A DNA stretch of 64,000 nucleotides from Geosiphon pyriformis (taxonomy: Eukaryota > Glomeromycota > Glomeromycetes > Archaeosporales > Geosiphonaceae): NCBI GenBank assembly GCA_016748015.1, contig JAAOMT010000664.1, forward strand, positions 366,786-430,785. The letters run 5' to 3'. Positions 1-13,613 of this stretch are shown here, in pieces. The translations under genes were made by a program, and so were the position numbers. Under the pieces are notes generated by a model. The model saw only the letters and a list, made by a program, of their open reading frames with translations. It was not told the DNA's origin and did not search any database. Position 1 is the first letter of the stretch. The number at the start of each line of letters is the position of its first letter.

Positions 1-878
1 ACTATTTATTTTTCTGTTTTAACTTATTTTCATGTTTAAAAATCTGTTAATAACAATTAAAGCCTTATTTAAGAATATATATTTTTTATTTTTTAAATAT
101 TTAATATTTTTAATTAAATTTTTTTGTTTTAAAAAAAAGTGCTATTAATAAAACTATAAACAGACTCTTTTGTTATCTTTTTTTTGACATGTTATTATTA
201 AAAACAATTGTTAAATTTGTCACAAAAAGATTTATGTCTTTAAAAATATTAAAATTGATAAAAAAAACTTCTTTATTAAAATAATGTTTTTTAAAAAATT
301 TGAGATGTATGAAAGAAAAAAGTTTTTTTGAATGTAATTTAAAACATAAATATAATTAAAATTATTATTAATGTTTTAAATAAACATTATTTTAATAATA
401 AAATACATAAAATTTAAATATAATTATAGTTTTAAATTAATAAAAACTTTATTATAAAATTATAATAAATTGTGTAAATTATATTATAAATATATTACAA
501 AATTAAAACTCAATATTATAATAATAATACTAATTTTTAATATTTAATTATTTAACAGTTTATTTTAAAAAACTGTTAAATGTGTAAAAATATTAATATT
601 TTTTATTAATATTAATAAAAGTTTAAAAAATTGTTAATAATCTTTTTTATGAATTCAAGTATTAAAAACTAATAAATTTAAAACTTTAAAAATATCAAAG
701 TATTGTTATTTTTAGTATTAATGCCACCTTTAATGAAATACAAATAACAAAATAAAAAATAATTATACAAAAGTTGTAAAATATGAATCAAAATTAAATC
801 TATTGTTTGTACTGCTTAATTGCTAATTATGATAAAATTATTCTTTTTTTATTAAAGGGTTAACTGTTTCCTTTTCAG
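1..878. other. A+T-rich non-coding stretch
   Basis: Long runs of A and T with almost no G or C and no reading frame of protein-like composition. It could be intergenic DNA or the intron before the exon at 879, because that exon is preceded by a good acceptor. I see no transposon similarity here. Confidence 0.6.
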
Positions 879-1001
879 ATTATTTTTATTGATGGTAGCA
901 AAAACGCCATTTTGGAAACTAAGAGACTTTCGCCTCAAGCTGATAAAGTGTTTGTGATGCCTAATTACCTAACTTATCAAAAACCAGTGCCAGTGATATA
1001 A
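879..1001 (+). CDS. Probable 3'-terminal exon of an upstream gene (partial)
   Basis: A pyrimidine-rich tract ending in TTTTCAG (871-878), preceded by a TAAC branch-like motif, opens into 40 sense codons and TAA. Base composition changes sharply from the A+T desert to normal coding composition, and the peptide is well mixed (it includes FIDGSKNAILETKRLSPQAD and ends QKPVPVI). There is no start codon, so this should be the last exon of a gene whose other exons lie left of the window or across a long intron in 1-870. I do not recognise the protein. The reading frame and splice site are seen directly; that it is a gene end is inference. It stops 114 bp before the next gene on the same strand. Confidence 0.5.
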   Translation: MIFIDGSKNAILETKRLSPQADKVFVMPNYLTYQKPVPVI

Positions 1002-1115
1002 TCAGTTAGTGTTACAACCAATTATTTTTTGATCATTAGACTCTTGTAACTTGACTTAAAGCTTCAAGGCTTCAATACAAGTCAATTTTCCCTTCAACCA
1101 ACGAAACTTTTTAAT

Positions 1116-4087
1116 ATGGCTAAAGTTAATCCTTTTATAGCACTAAGTGAAGTCGAGGAAGTCGTTGACTATGAGGCTCTCGAGGCAGAATCATGGAGAG
1201 ATCCAATTCTTCCCACACAAACGTCTCAGGATGCTGAAGACACTACTGCTTGGAGAGAAGACCTAGCAAGTAATGCTGTAAAAAGGGCTAACCTGCCGGA
1301 TGAAGTCTGGTTGGTAGGTCTTATTTGTGGGCACTGATCAATTATGTCAATCATGGTCTTTTACCTTTCTCTAAATAAAGGATTTATTTCACTTCTTGCA
1401 AAATAATCTTGTCATCAACATATTCAGATACCGCCTAATATCCGTCCCATCGATATTCTGGGCGACAACAAGAAAATTAACATGCAACGTATTGTGGGTA
1501 ACACTAATACTCATATGCAATACAACGAAACTGAAGCAGTAAGCATTGAGCTAAAATATTTTATCAGAACTCAACAAAGGATTTCCTGTTTTCTCATCCT
1601 AATGTGTCTGTTAGATGAAGATTCCAAATACTGAAACAGTTTTTTATTACAGCAAATTGAAATTTGGGGAACTCGCCAAGATTTAGATCAAGCTCTAAAA
1701 CAATGGAATTCTTTAGCCTCCAATCTTTTAACGGTAAATATGCCTGTCACATTTTGCCTCTGAAATTACCTTGAGCCTTCGAACACTTCTATGTTTCATT
1801 CGAATTTTAAAGGAACAAGAACAAGAACGTAGGAAAAGAAAAGTTAAGGGCTGGGCGAAACCTGAAAAGGCCTTGACTGAAAAGCAACTTGCGAAACTTG
1901 AAAGGAGAAGAAAACGAGAAGAGGAACAAAAAGATTATCAAGGCTATCCTCCTGATCGAAAATTATTCAATGGATTCTTTGTGTTTCCTAATAAAGAGAT
2001 TCCAGTGGCCAAAATTGTTGGTGAGAAAGAAGAAGTCTTGAACCCTGTTCGGGCCGAAACGAAATGCTATATGTGGTATGAACCTGGAGAAAATGTATGG
2101 TTTAAAAGTTCTCTTAATATTTAATATTCTGTTATTATCCTCTTTAAACAATCACCTTCTCTTGTATAGTTATTCAAAGTTGTTGGGGATGATTATGGGA
2201 GTGTTGAAGAAGCAACTTTACGTATAAAGCACCTTTATCTCAAAATAGTCGCGGTAAAGATCCCTTTATTTTTATTGGCTTTGCAAAAGAATTTTATATT
2301 AATTCTCCACATTTTATCAGCTGCGATCTATTCCCAAAATTGCCCGTGATGAACCCACAAAATCTCGAGGCTGGAGTTATCACATGATAGAGCAGCCTCA
2401 GAAACCTACAATGGTTAAAATATCAAAACCCCCAACGAATTTCAAAGGTCCACATGATGTGACCGGTATTATAAAACTTTTAGAGCCTGTTTTTCAAGGG
2501 GGAGACCCATCATCTGTCCTCGAAAAAGGGGTAGCGACGGAGGAAAAAGAATCCAAGACAAACGCATATTACGCTGCTACACAAACGTAAAGTTTTGATC
2601 ATTCTCTATTCAAAATCTGCAAATCTTTTTACTTTGTATTTATTAACGTGATCCTATTCTCAGAATTAATACGCGTAATCTCGCCAAGATTGAGAATGCG
2701 CTTCTTCAAGCTTTGGCTACAGTTCATTTATTTGATGAAGAAATCAAGATGAGAATCAGGTTAGCAAGCTTTTTAGTTCACTCAATGCTATTATGCTTTT
2801 AAAGTTGCGTCTTTCATACCACATTTATGGCCCGCTAGGTTTGGTCACGTGTGTCTTACTGATTTTCCCAAAGAACCCTTATGGCCAATCGACAAATTAA
2901 ATGACAAAATTTTAAGTGATTCTCGCCTGCTATCAAAGTTTGCCACATGGTATGTTTTACTAGTCCTTTTTATTTATTTATTTATTTTATTAAAATTTCA
3001 AATTAAAAATATATATTTACCGATCTTTAAAGCCTCGCGGATAATAAAGAGGCGCTCAACCCTTTATTTGAATCCCTTTCGGAAAGGGAACAACAATGGG
3101 AAGGTTCTCCCTTTCGTGAATTCAAGATTCGTGCCACTCGTCTTCCTACAGCCCGTGGCACTGAAAAATGGCAATGCACATTTGATGTTCAATTTAAAAA
3201 AGATGATAAGATTGGATTATGGAACGCTGTAACAAATGAAAAACACGTGATAGATATCAATATGGCATGTTTGGAGAAGTGCGTGGAAAATCATTGAAAC
3301 AATTTTGAGTTCTGTTTTTATTATTGAATTATCTCTTCTACTTGGTTATTTAGTGACTATTCGTGGCGCCTCAATTTGGAGACGGCTAAGCGCTTATCTA
3401 ACGATAAACACTCGCCACAAGGGATCTTTGTTTATCGTTTACGAGTTAGGTATGACGAACGATCAAGGATTTTACCATTTTTAAAATGCTATTTACTCTT
3501 CTTAATACTGTGATAATCCGGCAAATAGCCCATCCAAACATTTAGTATATACCAACACCGAAGAAGTTCAAGTAACTTCTGTTTGCGAAAAAACAAAATG
3601 GAAATATTGGTGGAATGATGATTATGTCGTAGAGGTAACAAGATATGAATTTTGGAATTGCGAAAAATACATGACAATCAGCCCTGGCGTGGAAATTATC
3701 CTGGACCGTGATGGCGCAGTCAACACAAGTTATGGCGTAACTGTAAGGTTTCTAAATATGGGGGATTGTTTCAGGAGCTAAATAAATCACTGATTATTTA
3801 ACGTTCTGTCAGTTTTATCGAAAATCATGGGACGATGATTTCGCATTCAATTGTTCTCTGGGAGTTGGCGAAGCCCCAGATTGGCATCCTACCGATATTC
3901 TTGACAGAGACAAAACAGGAGGAGTAGACGGCTTATTACAAGAAATTCACAATTTCATAGAGACTTTGGAACAAAAAGTGCCCATCCGGGTGGTAAGATT
4001 TACTCCTTCTTATAGTTTAATTGATTGAATCTTATCTGATTGGAGCCCTTTCTATTTTAGCAAACTAATAGCGAAGGACTAAGATAA
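1116..4087 (+). CDS. Conserved-looking fungal protein of unknown function, 13 exons, 663 aa
   Basis: Exons joined by GT-AG introns of 67-119 bp, with frame kept throughout: 1116-1313, 1428-1538, 1653-1733, 1813-2094, 2170-2253, 2321-2586, 2664-2759, 2839-2949, 3033-3278, 3354-3449, 3529-3742, 3813-3992, 4061-4087. The start is the first ATG after the previous gene. The N-terminus is acidic (residues 1-65). Residues 70-130 contain the segment IEIWGTRQDLDQALKQWNSL, which resembles a KH-like alpha/beta unit. A very basic, probably coiled helix follows (about 131-165, rich in K, R and E). The C-terminal 400 residues are rich in Trp and Tyr and look globular. No signal peptide or membrane span is seen. 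I do not recognise a characterised family; it may belong to an uncharacterised fungal DUF family (possibly DUF7905, from memory and uncertain). The basic helix plus KH-like part would fit RNA binding, but that is inference. It converges on PRP46 across 263 bp. Confidence 0.8.
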
Positions 4088-4350
4088 TTCCTTAAAGATT
4101 GAATGATTTTTCGTCTCCCATCCAGGAGTATATCCATTGAAGTTACCGTATCAATGGTAATTCTTGCTCATTTAAATTGACCATTAAAAAACTCTTATTT
4201 AAGGTCTATAGCTAAAATTACGCAACATGAGGGACGCAAATTTCTCAAAAATCAACTTCCACGAGAAGTACAAAACAACGTTTTCGTTGGAGGCTCCCAA
4301 CCACAGGAAATCAATTGAATTTTTTTTTTTGGATCTTGTTTGGCTTATCT

Positions 4351-6611
4351 TCAATATCTTGTTCGAGTTAGTGAAGGCTTCCATTGGACTGGATGAGTTT
4401 CTGGAGTCTAGAATGACGAGTGAAAATAGTTTTAGTATAAAAATAACCAAAACTTTAATAGCTCGGACACGTACTGCATTCGGGTCTTCTTTATATATCT
4501 TAATAGTCTTATCGGCCTCACAAGTGATGAGCCGTAAACCTGTTCGATCAAAAGTACAGGAAAATATTCCGGCTTCAGATTCGAGGGAACCTGGTTGAAC
4601 AGTGGCTTCCATTGCTTGGAATTGGTAGCCAGATTTCCAATCCCAAAAGGCCATTGAGCCATTATCCGCTGTCGTAGTTAAATATCAAAGAGGGAAATCC
4701 ACAAAAGTCACATAAGATTTTTGAACATTATGTGTCATTTAAATTATAATCGCCAACTTTAACCCATGGCTTACCTCCAGAAAACAAGACATTGTCGGCA
4801 TTTACAGCCAAGGCATTAATTATTGCCCGATGTCCCTCAAAGTTTTGCATAAATACGCCCTCTGGGCATTTCCATTGTTTAATGTTATCGGCACTTCCAC
4901 TGGCAAATGTAAATTCTTTTGGGTGTACTGCAAGGGCTCGCACTGATTTTTTATGATGGGTCAATGTGCACAAGGTCTTTCCAGCTGCTAGATCCCAAAG
5001 TCGGATTGTCGAGTCCATCGAACCTGTTATAACCTGGGGATCTGCCTCTTGACATTTCACATCGGCAACAGTAGTATTGTGTCCACTTAAAACATGGATG
5101 CATTGTTTTGTGCGCATATCCCAAACCTTGAAAAGTTAAGCCCAAAGGGGAGTAAATTCTTTTTCAGAAAATTAATGAATTAATATAAAGAGTAGCTGCT
5201 CTTACTCTTGCAGTAGCATCTCTCCCGGCTGTGACTAGGATGTCCAACGTGGGATGCAAACTTAGAGAATAAACACCAGATAAATGTCCATGGTAATGTC
5301 GAATAACTTTATTTTGTTCAAGATCCCAGCACTTAACCATTTTGTCTTCCCCACATGAAAATAAATATGGATGTCGAGGCGAAACAGCTAATCCACGAAC
5401 AGTAGAAATATGACCAGTCAGGGTGACTTTTAATGTTCCAGAAGCTAAATCCCAGATCTGAGGGATTATTGAAGTATACAATAAGGAATTATGTACCAAA
5501 GTGCCTGCTTGACGGCTAATAATCCCAACGAGATGAGAGTCTGAAATTACCTTGATTGTCCGGTCACCTGCCCCAGTTACAAACCATTTGTTTCCTGGCT
5601 CAACAGCAACTGATCGAACCCATCCCAAATGTCCACTAATAACTCTCATCAAAATCCATGGAGCATGCCATTCTGGTTTATGCATTCTCGGCGTTTGACG
5701 TCTGATAAGAGAATCGGTTGCTGCGCCCAGAGTAGTCCTGAATCCTCCCTTTTGTCGTATGGCAACCACACCATGTGCATGTTTTGCTGCCTCTTCTCTT
5801 TAAAAGAGCAAATAAAATTATTAATATTGACGAGTAATACACCAGTTAAGGAAAATTTTATATATTAATTATCAACTTACTGAGCCTTTGACGGGGGGAG
5901 ACTCTCAATCAAACGAGCAATGCTACTCTCTGATACTTCTCCTTCCACGGCGTTCTCGCTTGACAATGTGACCCCTAAATTAAAGGACAATATATAAGTA
6001 AAGGAAATCATAATATCAATATGAACTTGATAAACCATAATATATCTAACATCATTACCGCAGTTATCAATAATTACCAGGATCGGATGGATAAGCATGA
6101 CCTCCACTTATTTCTAGAGCTGTTTGCGAAGAAATAGAGGGAACATTGCTGGGTAAAACACGCGCTTCTGAAGTCATTTCGGTGGGATCAAGAGGATATT
6201 GTTTTTGACTCCTCACTCCTTTACCCTGTTGAGCCAATAAGGCAGAAGGGAGTTCTTGCACTTCACTATATTCGTCAAAAATTTTAACATGTAATTTGAT
6301 TCGTTGACTAAAATAAGCAGAAAGAGTGATTAGACAATTGTTCACTTGAAATAGAGGCCCTAAACATACATAGAATTCAAAAAACTTGATCGAATGCGTA
6401 AAGTGATCGGGTGTTTCTATGAAGTCTTTCAACAAACACACCTTTCTTCAAGTTCTTGAAGAGTCACATTGCCTGAAGGGCTAATCAAGTTTGTTGTCTC
6501 GTCAAACATGGCTCTTGTACGCTTATAAGACATCCGCAATAAAGACTCCAATGTGGGAGGAGAGATGTTGCCATGGATATCAACGCCGAAAGGCAGTGGA
6601 GTAGCGGCCAT
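4351..6611 (-). CDS. PRP46: Pre-mRNA-splicing factor PRP46 / PLRG1 (WD40 protein), 8 exons, 531 aa
   Basis: Exons, 5' to 3' on the minus strand: 6611-6442, 6307-6078, 5974-5881, 5797-5551, 5457-5206, 5126-4775, 4668-4475, 4407-4351. All have GT-AG introns and the frame is unbroken. The first ~195 residues are a PLRG1-type N-terminal region (starts [15 protein letters not shown]). Then come seven WD40 blades with clear GH...WD signatures, for example [47 protein letters not shown] and [12 protein letters not shown]. The last blade includes [13 protein letters not shown] and [17 protein letters not shown], and the short C-terminal exon encodes HPVQWKP and ends in RTRY. Human PLRG1 is about 514 aa, so length agrees. 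The family is a core subunit of the NineTeen (Prp19/CDC5L) complex, which acts in the nucleus in spliceosome activation. No frame damage is seen, and codon use is normal compared with the surrounding transposons. Confidence 0.95.
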
Positions 6612-8791
6612 GATTTAAGTGCGTTTGGCTAACGTCAAAAGATGGTCGGGAAAAATGTATGAAAAATGAAATCACGTGTCAATTAACTAACATTAATAAT
6701 TTTAAATTTATTATCTAAACCAATTATTTTATGTATAATTGCCATTATTCATGCAATAATATTATTTGTATTTGACTTAAATGAAAAAAACTGCAAAGAG
6801 CAAAAAAGCTACATTTTTTTTATCTTTTTTATTACTTAAAGCAATTGGTAATCTTTTTACTAATAAAGCATTAGTAGTTATTAAGACTGTTTAATAGTAT
6901 TTTATAAAAGTGTTTTTTTTAAATAAGATATTTTTTTATGTTTGATTAAAAGTTTTTTTTTAATTTTTTTAAAGTGGATTATTTAAAATAATTTTAATAA
7001 TGTTTTTATCTTTTTTAAAAATCCTAAAGTATTTGATAAAAAGCCAGTATTACTTATAAAATAATATGAAAAAATAATAATTAATAGTTAAATATAGCAT
7101 AAATTAACCAATTATATATTAAAAACAATTAAATAACATAACAGAAATTTTAAAAATACTAAAAAATTTTAAAAATTTTAAAAATGTTAAAAATTTTAAC
7201 AATAATTTAAAAAAAATGTAAAAATTATTAAAATTTTAAAAATTTATATTATAAAAATTTATAACAATAATATTAAAAGCAATTTTTACATTAAATTTTA
7301 CCAAATAATTTTAACAGTTAAAAATTTAATACTTAAATTAAAATTTATTTAATAAAATTACAAATTAATTATTTATTATTCAATTTTTATAACTTAATTT
7401 TTAATTTATTTAAAATTACTTATTATTAACTAATATTAATAATATTAATTTACAAAATTTAATAATAATAAAATAATAACTCTTAATTATAACTATTAAT
7501 AAAATATTAATTTATACTTTATTTTTTTGGATATTATAACTGAAATCTATATTAATAAACTAAATTGGAAATTTTTTTGATATATTTATAGATTTTTAAA
7601 TAAATTTTTGCAAAATTATATCTTATAAAAATTAGTTTTTGCAGCTTTTATTTTTATATACAATATCTAATTCTTTTATTAACATAAAAATTAAATATAA
7701 ATTTTATTAAAAAATAGTTAAAGTTTAATTCTAAATTTTTTATAAAAATATTTATATAATAATTTTGTAAATTTTAAATAGTTGGTTTTTATAAATTTTA
7801 GTTTTGTTATTTTTGCAGATTATTATTAACTAGTATTCTGTTTTCTATAAATTATATCTTATAAAAAGCATTAAATATTATAAATAAATTTTTAAAGTTA
7901 ATAAGTTTTTATAATTTAGTGTTTAAATAGATTAATATTAAAATTTAAAAATTTTTTGAAAGTTTTTTGTATAATAAACAAAAATTTAATTTAATAGTAA
8001 ACAATACTCAGTATTTGATTTTTTTGGTTTATACTCTTTTAATAAACAATTTTAGTTTTTAGAACTATATTTATGTTTTTTTTGTTATCTTTTATTAAGT
8101 AATTCTTAATATTGTAATCTTAATGCTTTTTTTTAATTAATTAGTAAAACAAACAAACAAACAAAAAATAATAAAAAATAAAAATTAGTATTTTGTTAAT
8201 AATTATAATTAAAAATTATTGTTTTAGTATTAATAATAATATAGTATTAATATTAATAATATCAAAAAAAATGAATTCTAATATGATAAATATTAATTTA
8301 TAAAATAATATTTAAATATAACTAATTAATATGTTTATTAAATTAATAATAAACATTAACTATTGAATTTAAATTTTGAATTAATAATAAAATTAAATTA
8401 ATCTTTAATTAAACTTGTTTATTTTTAAAATAGTCTGTTTTTTTTGTTTATAATACTTTTGTTATATATATATAAATCTTTATAATATAAAATTCTTAAA
8501 ATTTTTACAATTTTTTTTAAGTTATTATTAAAATTCTTGGTATTTTTGAAATTTTTGATATTATATGTTCTGATAATTTTTTATTTTGCTATTAACTATT
8601 TATTTTATTTTATTTTTTTATTTTTTACATAAATAATAATATTTAAAAATATTTAAATAAGACTTTAAGTATAAAATAAACAAAAAAATATGTTAATTAT
8701 TAGACTAAAAATAATTAAAATAAAAAACTAAAAAAAAAATTAAAAATATTGTAACCAAAAACCAATAATTAAAAAATAGAAACATTTTTTT
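6612..8791. other. A+T desert upstream of PRP46
   Basis: About 2.2 kb of almost pure A/T with many homopolymer runs and short direct repeats. Nothing protein-like is readable on either strand. The part just above 6611 must contain the PRP46 promoter, but no individual element can be picked out with confidence. The right end (ACATTTTTTT, 8782-8791) is one copy of the probable target-site duplication of LINE-1. Confidence 0.7.
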
Positions 8792-8813
8792 ATTTATTTA
8801 TTTATTTATTTAA
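8792..8813 (-). repeat. (AAAT)n 3' tail of LINE-1
   Basis: Five tandem TTTA units on the plus strand, i.e. (TAAA)n at the 3' end of the minus-strand LINE. LINEs ending in a short tandem repeat rather than poly(A) are known in several clades. Confidence 0.75.
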
Positions 8814-8925
8814 TGAGTGGAATCCAAATACTACTTAGTGCTATATATCATACAAATGATCTAAACTAGGCGTGAATCATGCCTTTGCTACATGTGACCA
8901 GACACTCAGACCAGTCAGAACAATA

Positions 8926-11900
8926 CTATGCACTTATATGAACAGAAGCCAGGTCACCAACACCTGCATAAAACAAACAATGCTTACGATACTCAAAACT
9001 AATGCCAAGTGCATCAACAACACCCAACAACCTAATCACTCCAGCCGAAAGCCATGTAGAAAAACCAAAAACAGTGACAGGAATGGAACCATCACGTGGA
9101 ATCAGCTTATTTTTCTCCATAATGGCCTGGTGTTTCACATGGACCAGCCAAATATTATCACAAAATGCAAGACAAAACTCATGTACAAAATTCACAATAT
9201 TGACTACTGTTACCTTAGGATCCTTGTAAACAGAAACAGACTTGCAATACCAATCGCCGAAAACAAAGCCCTTACATAGGACCGTACTGACAGCCACATC
9301 TAAAATGCAAGTCAACAACAACTGCAATATGCATGAAGAAGAACAAGACAGACCAAAACACACCTCTCAGACAGCTGTATAAGTATCCAACAAACTGGTG
9401 TGACTATTAGTATCAGAAGAGCAAGAAAAAACATGGTCTGAAACTTTAACCTCGCCACAGAACAAACAAACTAAACTGGAATAACCCCTATTATACAGAT
9501 GCTTTCACACAGTAACAGGAAGACAATGATAAAGGGCTTTCATGAAATATGTACAAAAGCCAGTCATCTGAATATTAGTAAAACCAGTTGCCATATGGAA
9601 ATCCGGGTGCCACACCAGAGAGGACTTCAACCAGTCAATATTAGCATGCAGACAACCTGAAACAACCTGAGAACCAGAACCAATCTTTTAATGTGCACAA
9701 TTAATAGACCTGAATACGTCACAAACAAAATGTTTCGAATTACTAGAAACCATATCAACACCAGCCTTTAAAAACCTCTCACTGACCAAGTGAGACAGGT
9801 GCCAAGCAGAAAGAGCAGCATTCTTAGCAAGCACATCAGCCCACTCATTGCCTAAAACACCCGAATGGCCCTTAACCTTAATCCAATTAACATCCAAATT
9901 TTTGCGACAAATGACATTGGCGATGTAACAACACTCAATCCAACAACAATTCCTGATATCAGAACCAACTGATAAAGACTTCAACCTGCAAGCATCTAAA
10001 GCCACCTGGCTGTTCAAAAACAAGTCAACCAAACAAAAAGAAGGAACACACTCAAGAGCTAAAGCAACGGTCTGCAACTCCACCAAAGTAGAAGAAACCA
10101 AACCAAAAACCTTCACACCCAAACCCAAATCAATGTTCTCAAAGAAAACCACAGCACCAGCCAATATGTCAACAGTGTCCAAGTTACTCAGAGACTCATC
10201 TGTGTACACAGAGAGGTGGGCGGCACCAACATTCAACAGATTGTTACAAATAACACCAAAACCAAGAGACTGACGGATGTCAGAAGAGCCACAAACACCC
10301 TTATAAGAAGAACAACCAGAAAGAGAAGCCATACCACCAAGAAAACATACAGAGAGATCAAATCAGGAGAGGACTAAGCCACAGGGGTCTAGTCTTTTCC
10401 AACATTTGAAAGTCTTCCAATCAAAAACAATGCCATTCTGGTTACAAAGCTGTTCTATAAAAGCTATACCATAATGCCTGAGGGAAGAGACACATTTAAA
10501 GAAAATTGTCTCGCCGAGAACTAGGGACATAAGAGTACCATTTTGAAGATGAAAAACATTGGCCAGAGAGCCATCCAAAGACAAATCACACCCAGAAAAA
10601 ATACGAATCACATCTGCCAAAAAGTTGTTTGAAGAGCTGACTCTAACATGAACAGGAAACAACAAAGGGTAACAAGGATGCCAGCCGAGAACCTGGAGAT
10701 CGTAAGACCTATAAGAAAACAAGCAATCCAAAACACCAACCGAATTTGCAAAAGCAATGACAAAAGCCAATTTGCTCTCAGCCTGAATTTGCTTAAAAGT
10801 TTTTAAATTGTACAAGGAAGGATGATAAAGTGCATTATTGGGAAAGTCCAGAGGCAGCCCAGATTTGGATTTCAGGCCCTTGCAAATCAAAGCATCTTAT
10901 TTATTACACACACTGAGAGGAATAAAACTGAACTGAGTTTTATAGCTGACAATAGGAACAAGAACTAAAGACACCAAATAAGCAAACTGTTTATTTGAAA
11001 TAACTTTTTTCAGAATGAGATTAACAAAAAACCAAACATCCAAATACGTCTTAACCAAGCTAGGCTTCAAAAAACCTTCAGAAGATAAAAAAATCCCTAG
11101 ATAACAATGAGGTTTATCTTTTTTAGCAATGGAAATTGGCATACCACTGATAGTTAGGTAAGGAGCAGTGACCTAACAGTTGATAGGAATGGTCACAGTC
11201 TTGTCATTGTTTATTGAAATGTCATTTAAATAAAAAAATTACTAGCAACATTGAGGATGTGTTGTGTAGCAGCCTGGCTGCTGCCAACCCAGATAGTATC
11301 ATCAACAAAAGCACTAGCAACCAGAAACGATGTCAGCCCAGCTTGAGATTCCACCTGGCCAGTCTTAGAAATGAAATGAGAAATCAACCTGTAACCACAA
11401 ATGCTCTCCTGTCTCTTAACCTTACACAAAAGTGAGTCATAAAATATGTGCCAGAGAAGTGGCAAAAAAACCTCTCCCTGATCCAATCCATTGTAAACAT
11501 AATATCCATCAGTCAAACCAAAATCTGTCATTACTCTGTTAGTGTGACTATTATAAATGCTACCAAAAAATCTGATAAATTTGTCACACATTTTGACTCT
11601 GATCAAACTCCTCTTGAGATGCTTCCAACCAACAGAATCATAAGCTTTGCGCATATCCTGTAAAACCAGCCACAACTCTCGGTTCTTTTCCAAAGCATCT
11701 TCAATCACTGAACCAATAGCAAAGATAGGCGATTGAGTAGACGTACCTTTCAGGACAGAGAAATTGTCCCCATGGAGGACATCAAAAGTGCTACAAGCCA
11801 GAGAGATCCGATTTAAAAGAATCTTGGAAAGAACCTTGCGAGCTGTCTCAATCAAAGCAATAGAATGGGTATTTGTAAGAACTCCCTCCTATTTGTAAGG

Positions 11901-13613
11901 TTTAGGAATCATCGAGACCCAGGCTTTCCTCCAAGATCTAGGCACTGACTTACAACTCAAACAAAAATTTAAGAGCACCAAAAGCATATCTAAGACTGAC
12001 TTGTCACAATGTTTCCAAAGTTCATTAGTGATACCAGAAAGACCAGCCACTTTTCCATCGGGCAAATTTGAAATAACACCAAACATCTCATCAAAACCAA
12101 TTGAATGCATTACATCAGAGAAAGCACCATCGAAGACATGATCCAAAGGCTGAAATTGCCTTGCCTAATCATCAGAGATATCAGAAGCCACCACACATTT
12201 CCTAATCCAATCCTCCATGATTCCATCCACCTTAGATTTAACCAAATCAGGCTCCAAGACCAACTCCCTACCATCCACCAAATGATCCAACACCACTTTA
12301 CGAAAAGGACACTCCAAAACACTTCTAATGGTGTGACCCTTATTCACATCAAAACTCTCCATTCTCCTCTCAATAGCCTGCTTTATATGAGATTTTTCAG
12401 CATGCTTAGATTTCAATAACTTAGAAAAGCGGTAAAACTTCTTTGCCTTAGCCAGTCCAGAATAGATTGCATTAAAACCAGCACTAGAAAAAAACAGAGA
12501 ATTCACTGGCGAAGCACCCACAGAATCTATCCTGTTCCAAGTATCCAACAATGAGGCAAAATTCCTGCCAGAAACCAACCAAGAAGCCTTCATCAGTTTA
12601 GATACAAGTAGCTTCAGTTTATGAAACTGGGAAGAAACCTTATTAAAAACACACTCGAAATCCTTAAACCATTTTTTCTTGAATGTTCTACCAGCCGAAA
12701 GAACCATAACTTTACGAACAATGTTCCACATTACATTCAGATCAGAAAACCGCTTAGCTGCAACAAACTCATTCGAAAACATAACAGCATTAGCAGCTGT
12801 AGCATTCCTGAATTTTGACTACTTAATCTCACTGGTATTTTTGATATCATACTTCCAACAATCTCTATTTGCTTGTTTGTGCAGTGAATTCAACCAAACA
12901 TCGAGCAGCCCATCCAGTCCCACAAAAACATAAACAGCCTTGTGATCGGTATCAAAATAGTTCTCAATGCCATCCACACCATGATCTACCACCACACCAA
13001 CCAAATTAGAAGAAACAAACACATAGTTAATTGTCTTAGAGATACCATGAAAATTGCACCAAGTAGGTGACTTTACAAAAGAGCTTTCCTTCAAAGAGTT
13101 AATCAAACCCAAATTAAAACACTTTTTGAAACTGGCACATTTGTGCAAACCATTCTTATTAAAGTCACCACCAAGAATAACAAAAGAAAACTCATTAATG
13201 GCTTTAGCAATGAGAGAGTTGATCTCACCAGCCTGAGAAAACTGAACCACTAATGAAGCACCAGCATAGAGCCCCAAAATAGACACTGAAAGTTTATTTC
13301 TGAAAAGAAACTTGATGAATAGGAGCTGACCAGGCATCTCAGAAACCTTGCAGACATGTTTTGCCAAAGAAAAATCCACAACAATTAACACCCCAGCACC
13401 CAAAGAACCAGAATCCAGACCAAAAGTAAAAATCTGAACACCATCAAATTTGTTGGCCAACCATGGGTGAACTTTCCCTTTAAGTTTTGACTCCATAAAA
13501 ATAGAAACCAAATTGTTCATATCCTTGTGCCAACAAATGATATCATCTTGCTTCGCAGGATTGTTCAACCCACAAACATTACACATAGCAATTTTTCATA
13601 CCAGACCACTCAT
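8926..13613 (-). pseudogene. LINE-1 ORF2: APE-type endonuclease, reverse transcriptase, RNase H, C-terminal zinc finger
   Basis: The ATG is at 13613-13611, overlapping the ORF1 end. Domains in order: apurinic-type endonuclease (13586-12819), with VILGGDFNKNG, SPTW, INYVFVSS and FDTDHKAV; linker (12782-12165); RT (about 12146-10900), with KAAGLSGITNELWKHC-like palm entry (here KVAGLSG), IPK, LVLQDMRKAYDSVGW, GLDQGEVF and FVDDTIW; thumb/connection (10890-10363); RNase H (10332-9688), with YTDES, VELQTVALAL and VKGHSGVLGNEWADVLA; and a C-x2-C...H...C finger at about 9480-9410 (CLFCGEVKVSDHVFSC). Nearly every break is a point stop: for example TGA at the Trp after DTYTAV (about 9363) and TGA at codon 6. 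The RT active site is intact. With the stops it cannot make a full protein, but it is the least damaged LINE here. Confidence 0.88.

Noticed and set aside
9002-9279. Plus-strand frames at 8872-9279 and similar ones across 11-13 kb as genes.
   Set aside because: They are antisense to the LINE-1 ORF2 and show no independent coding character.
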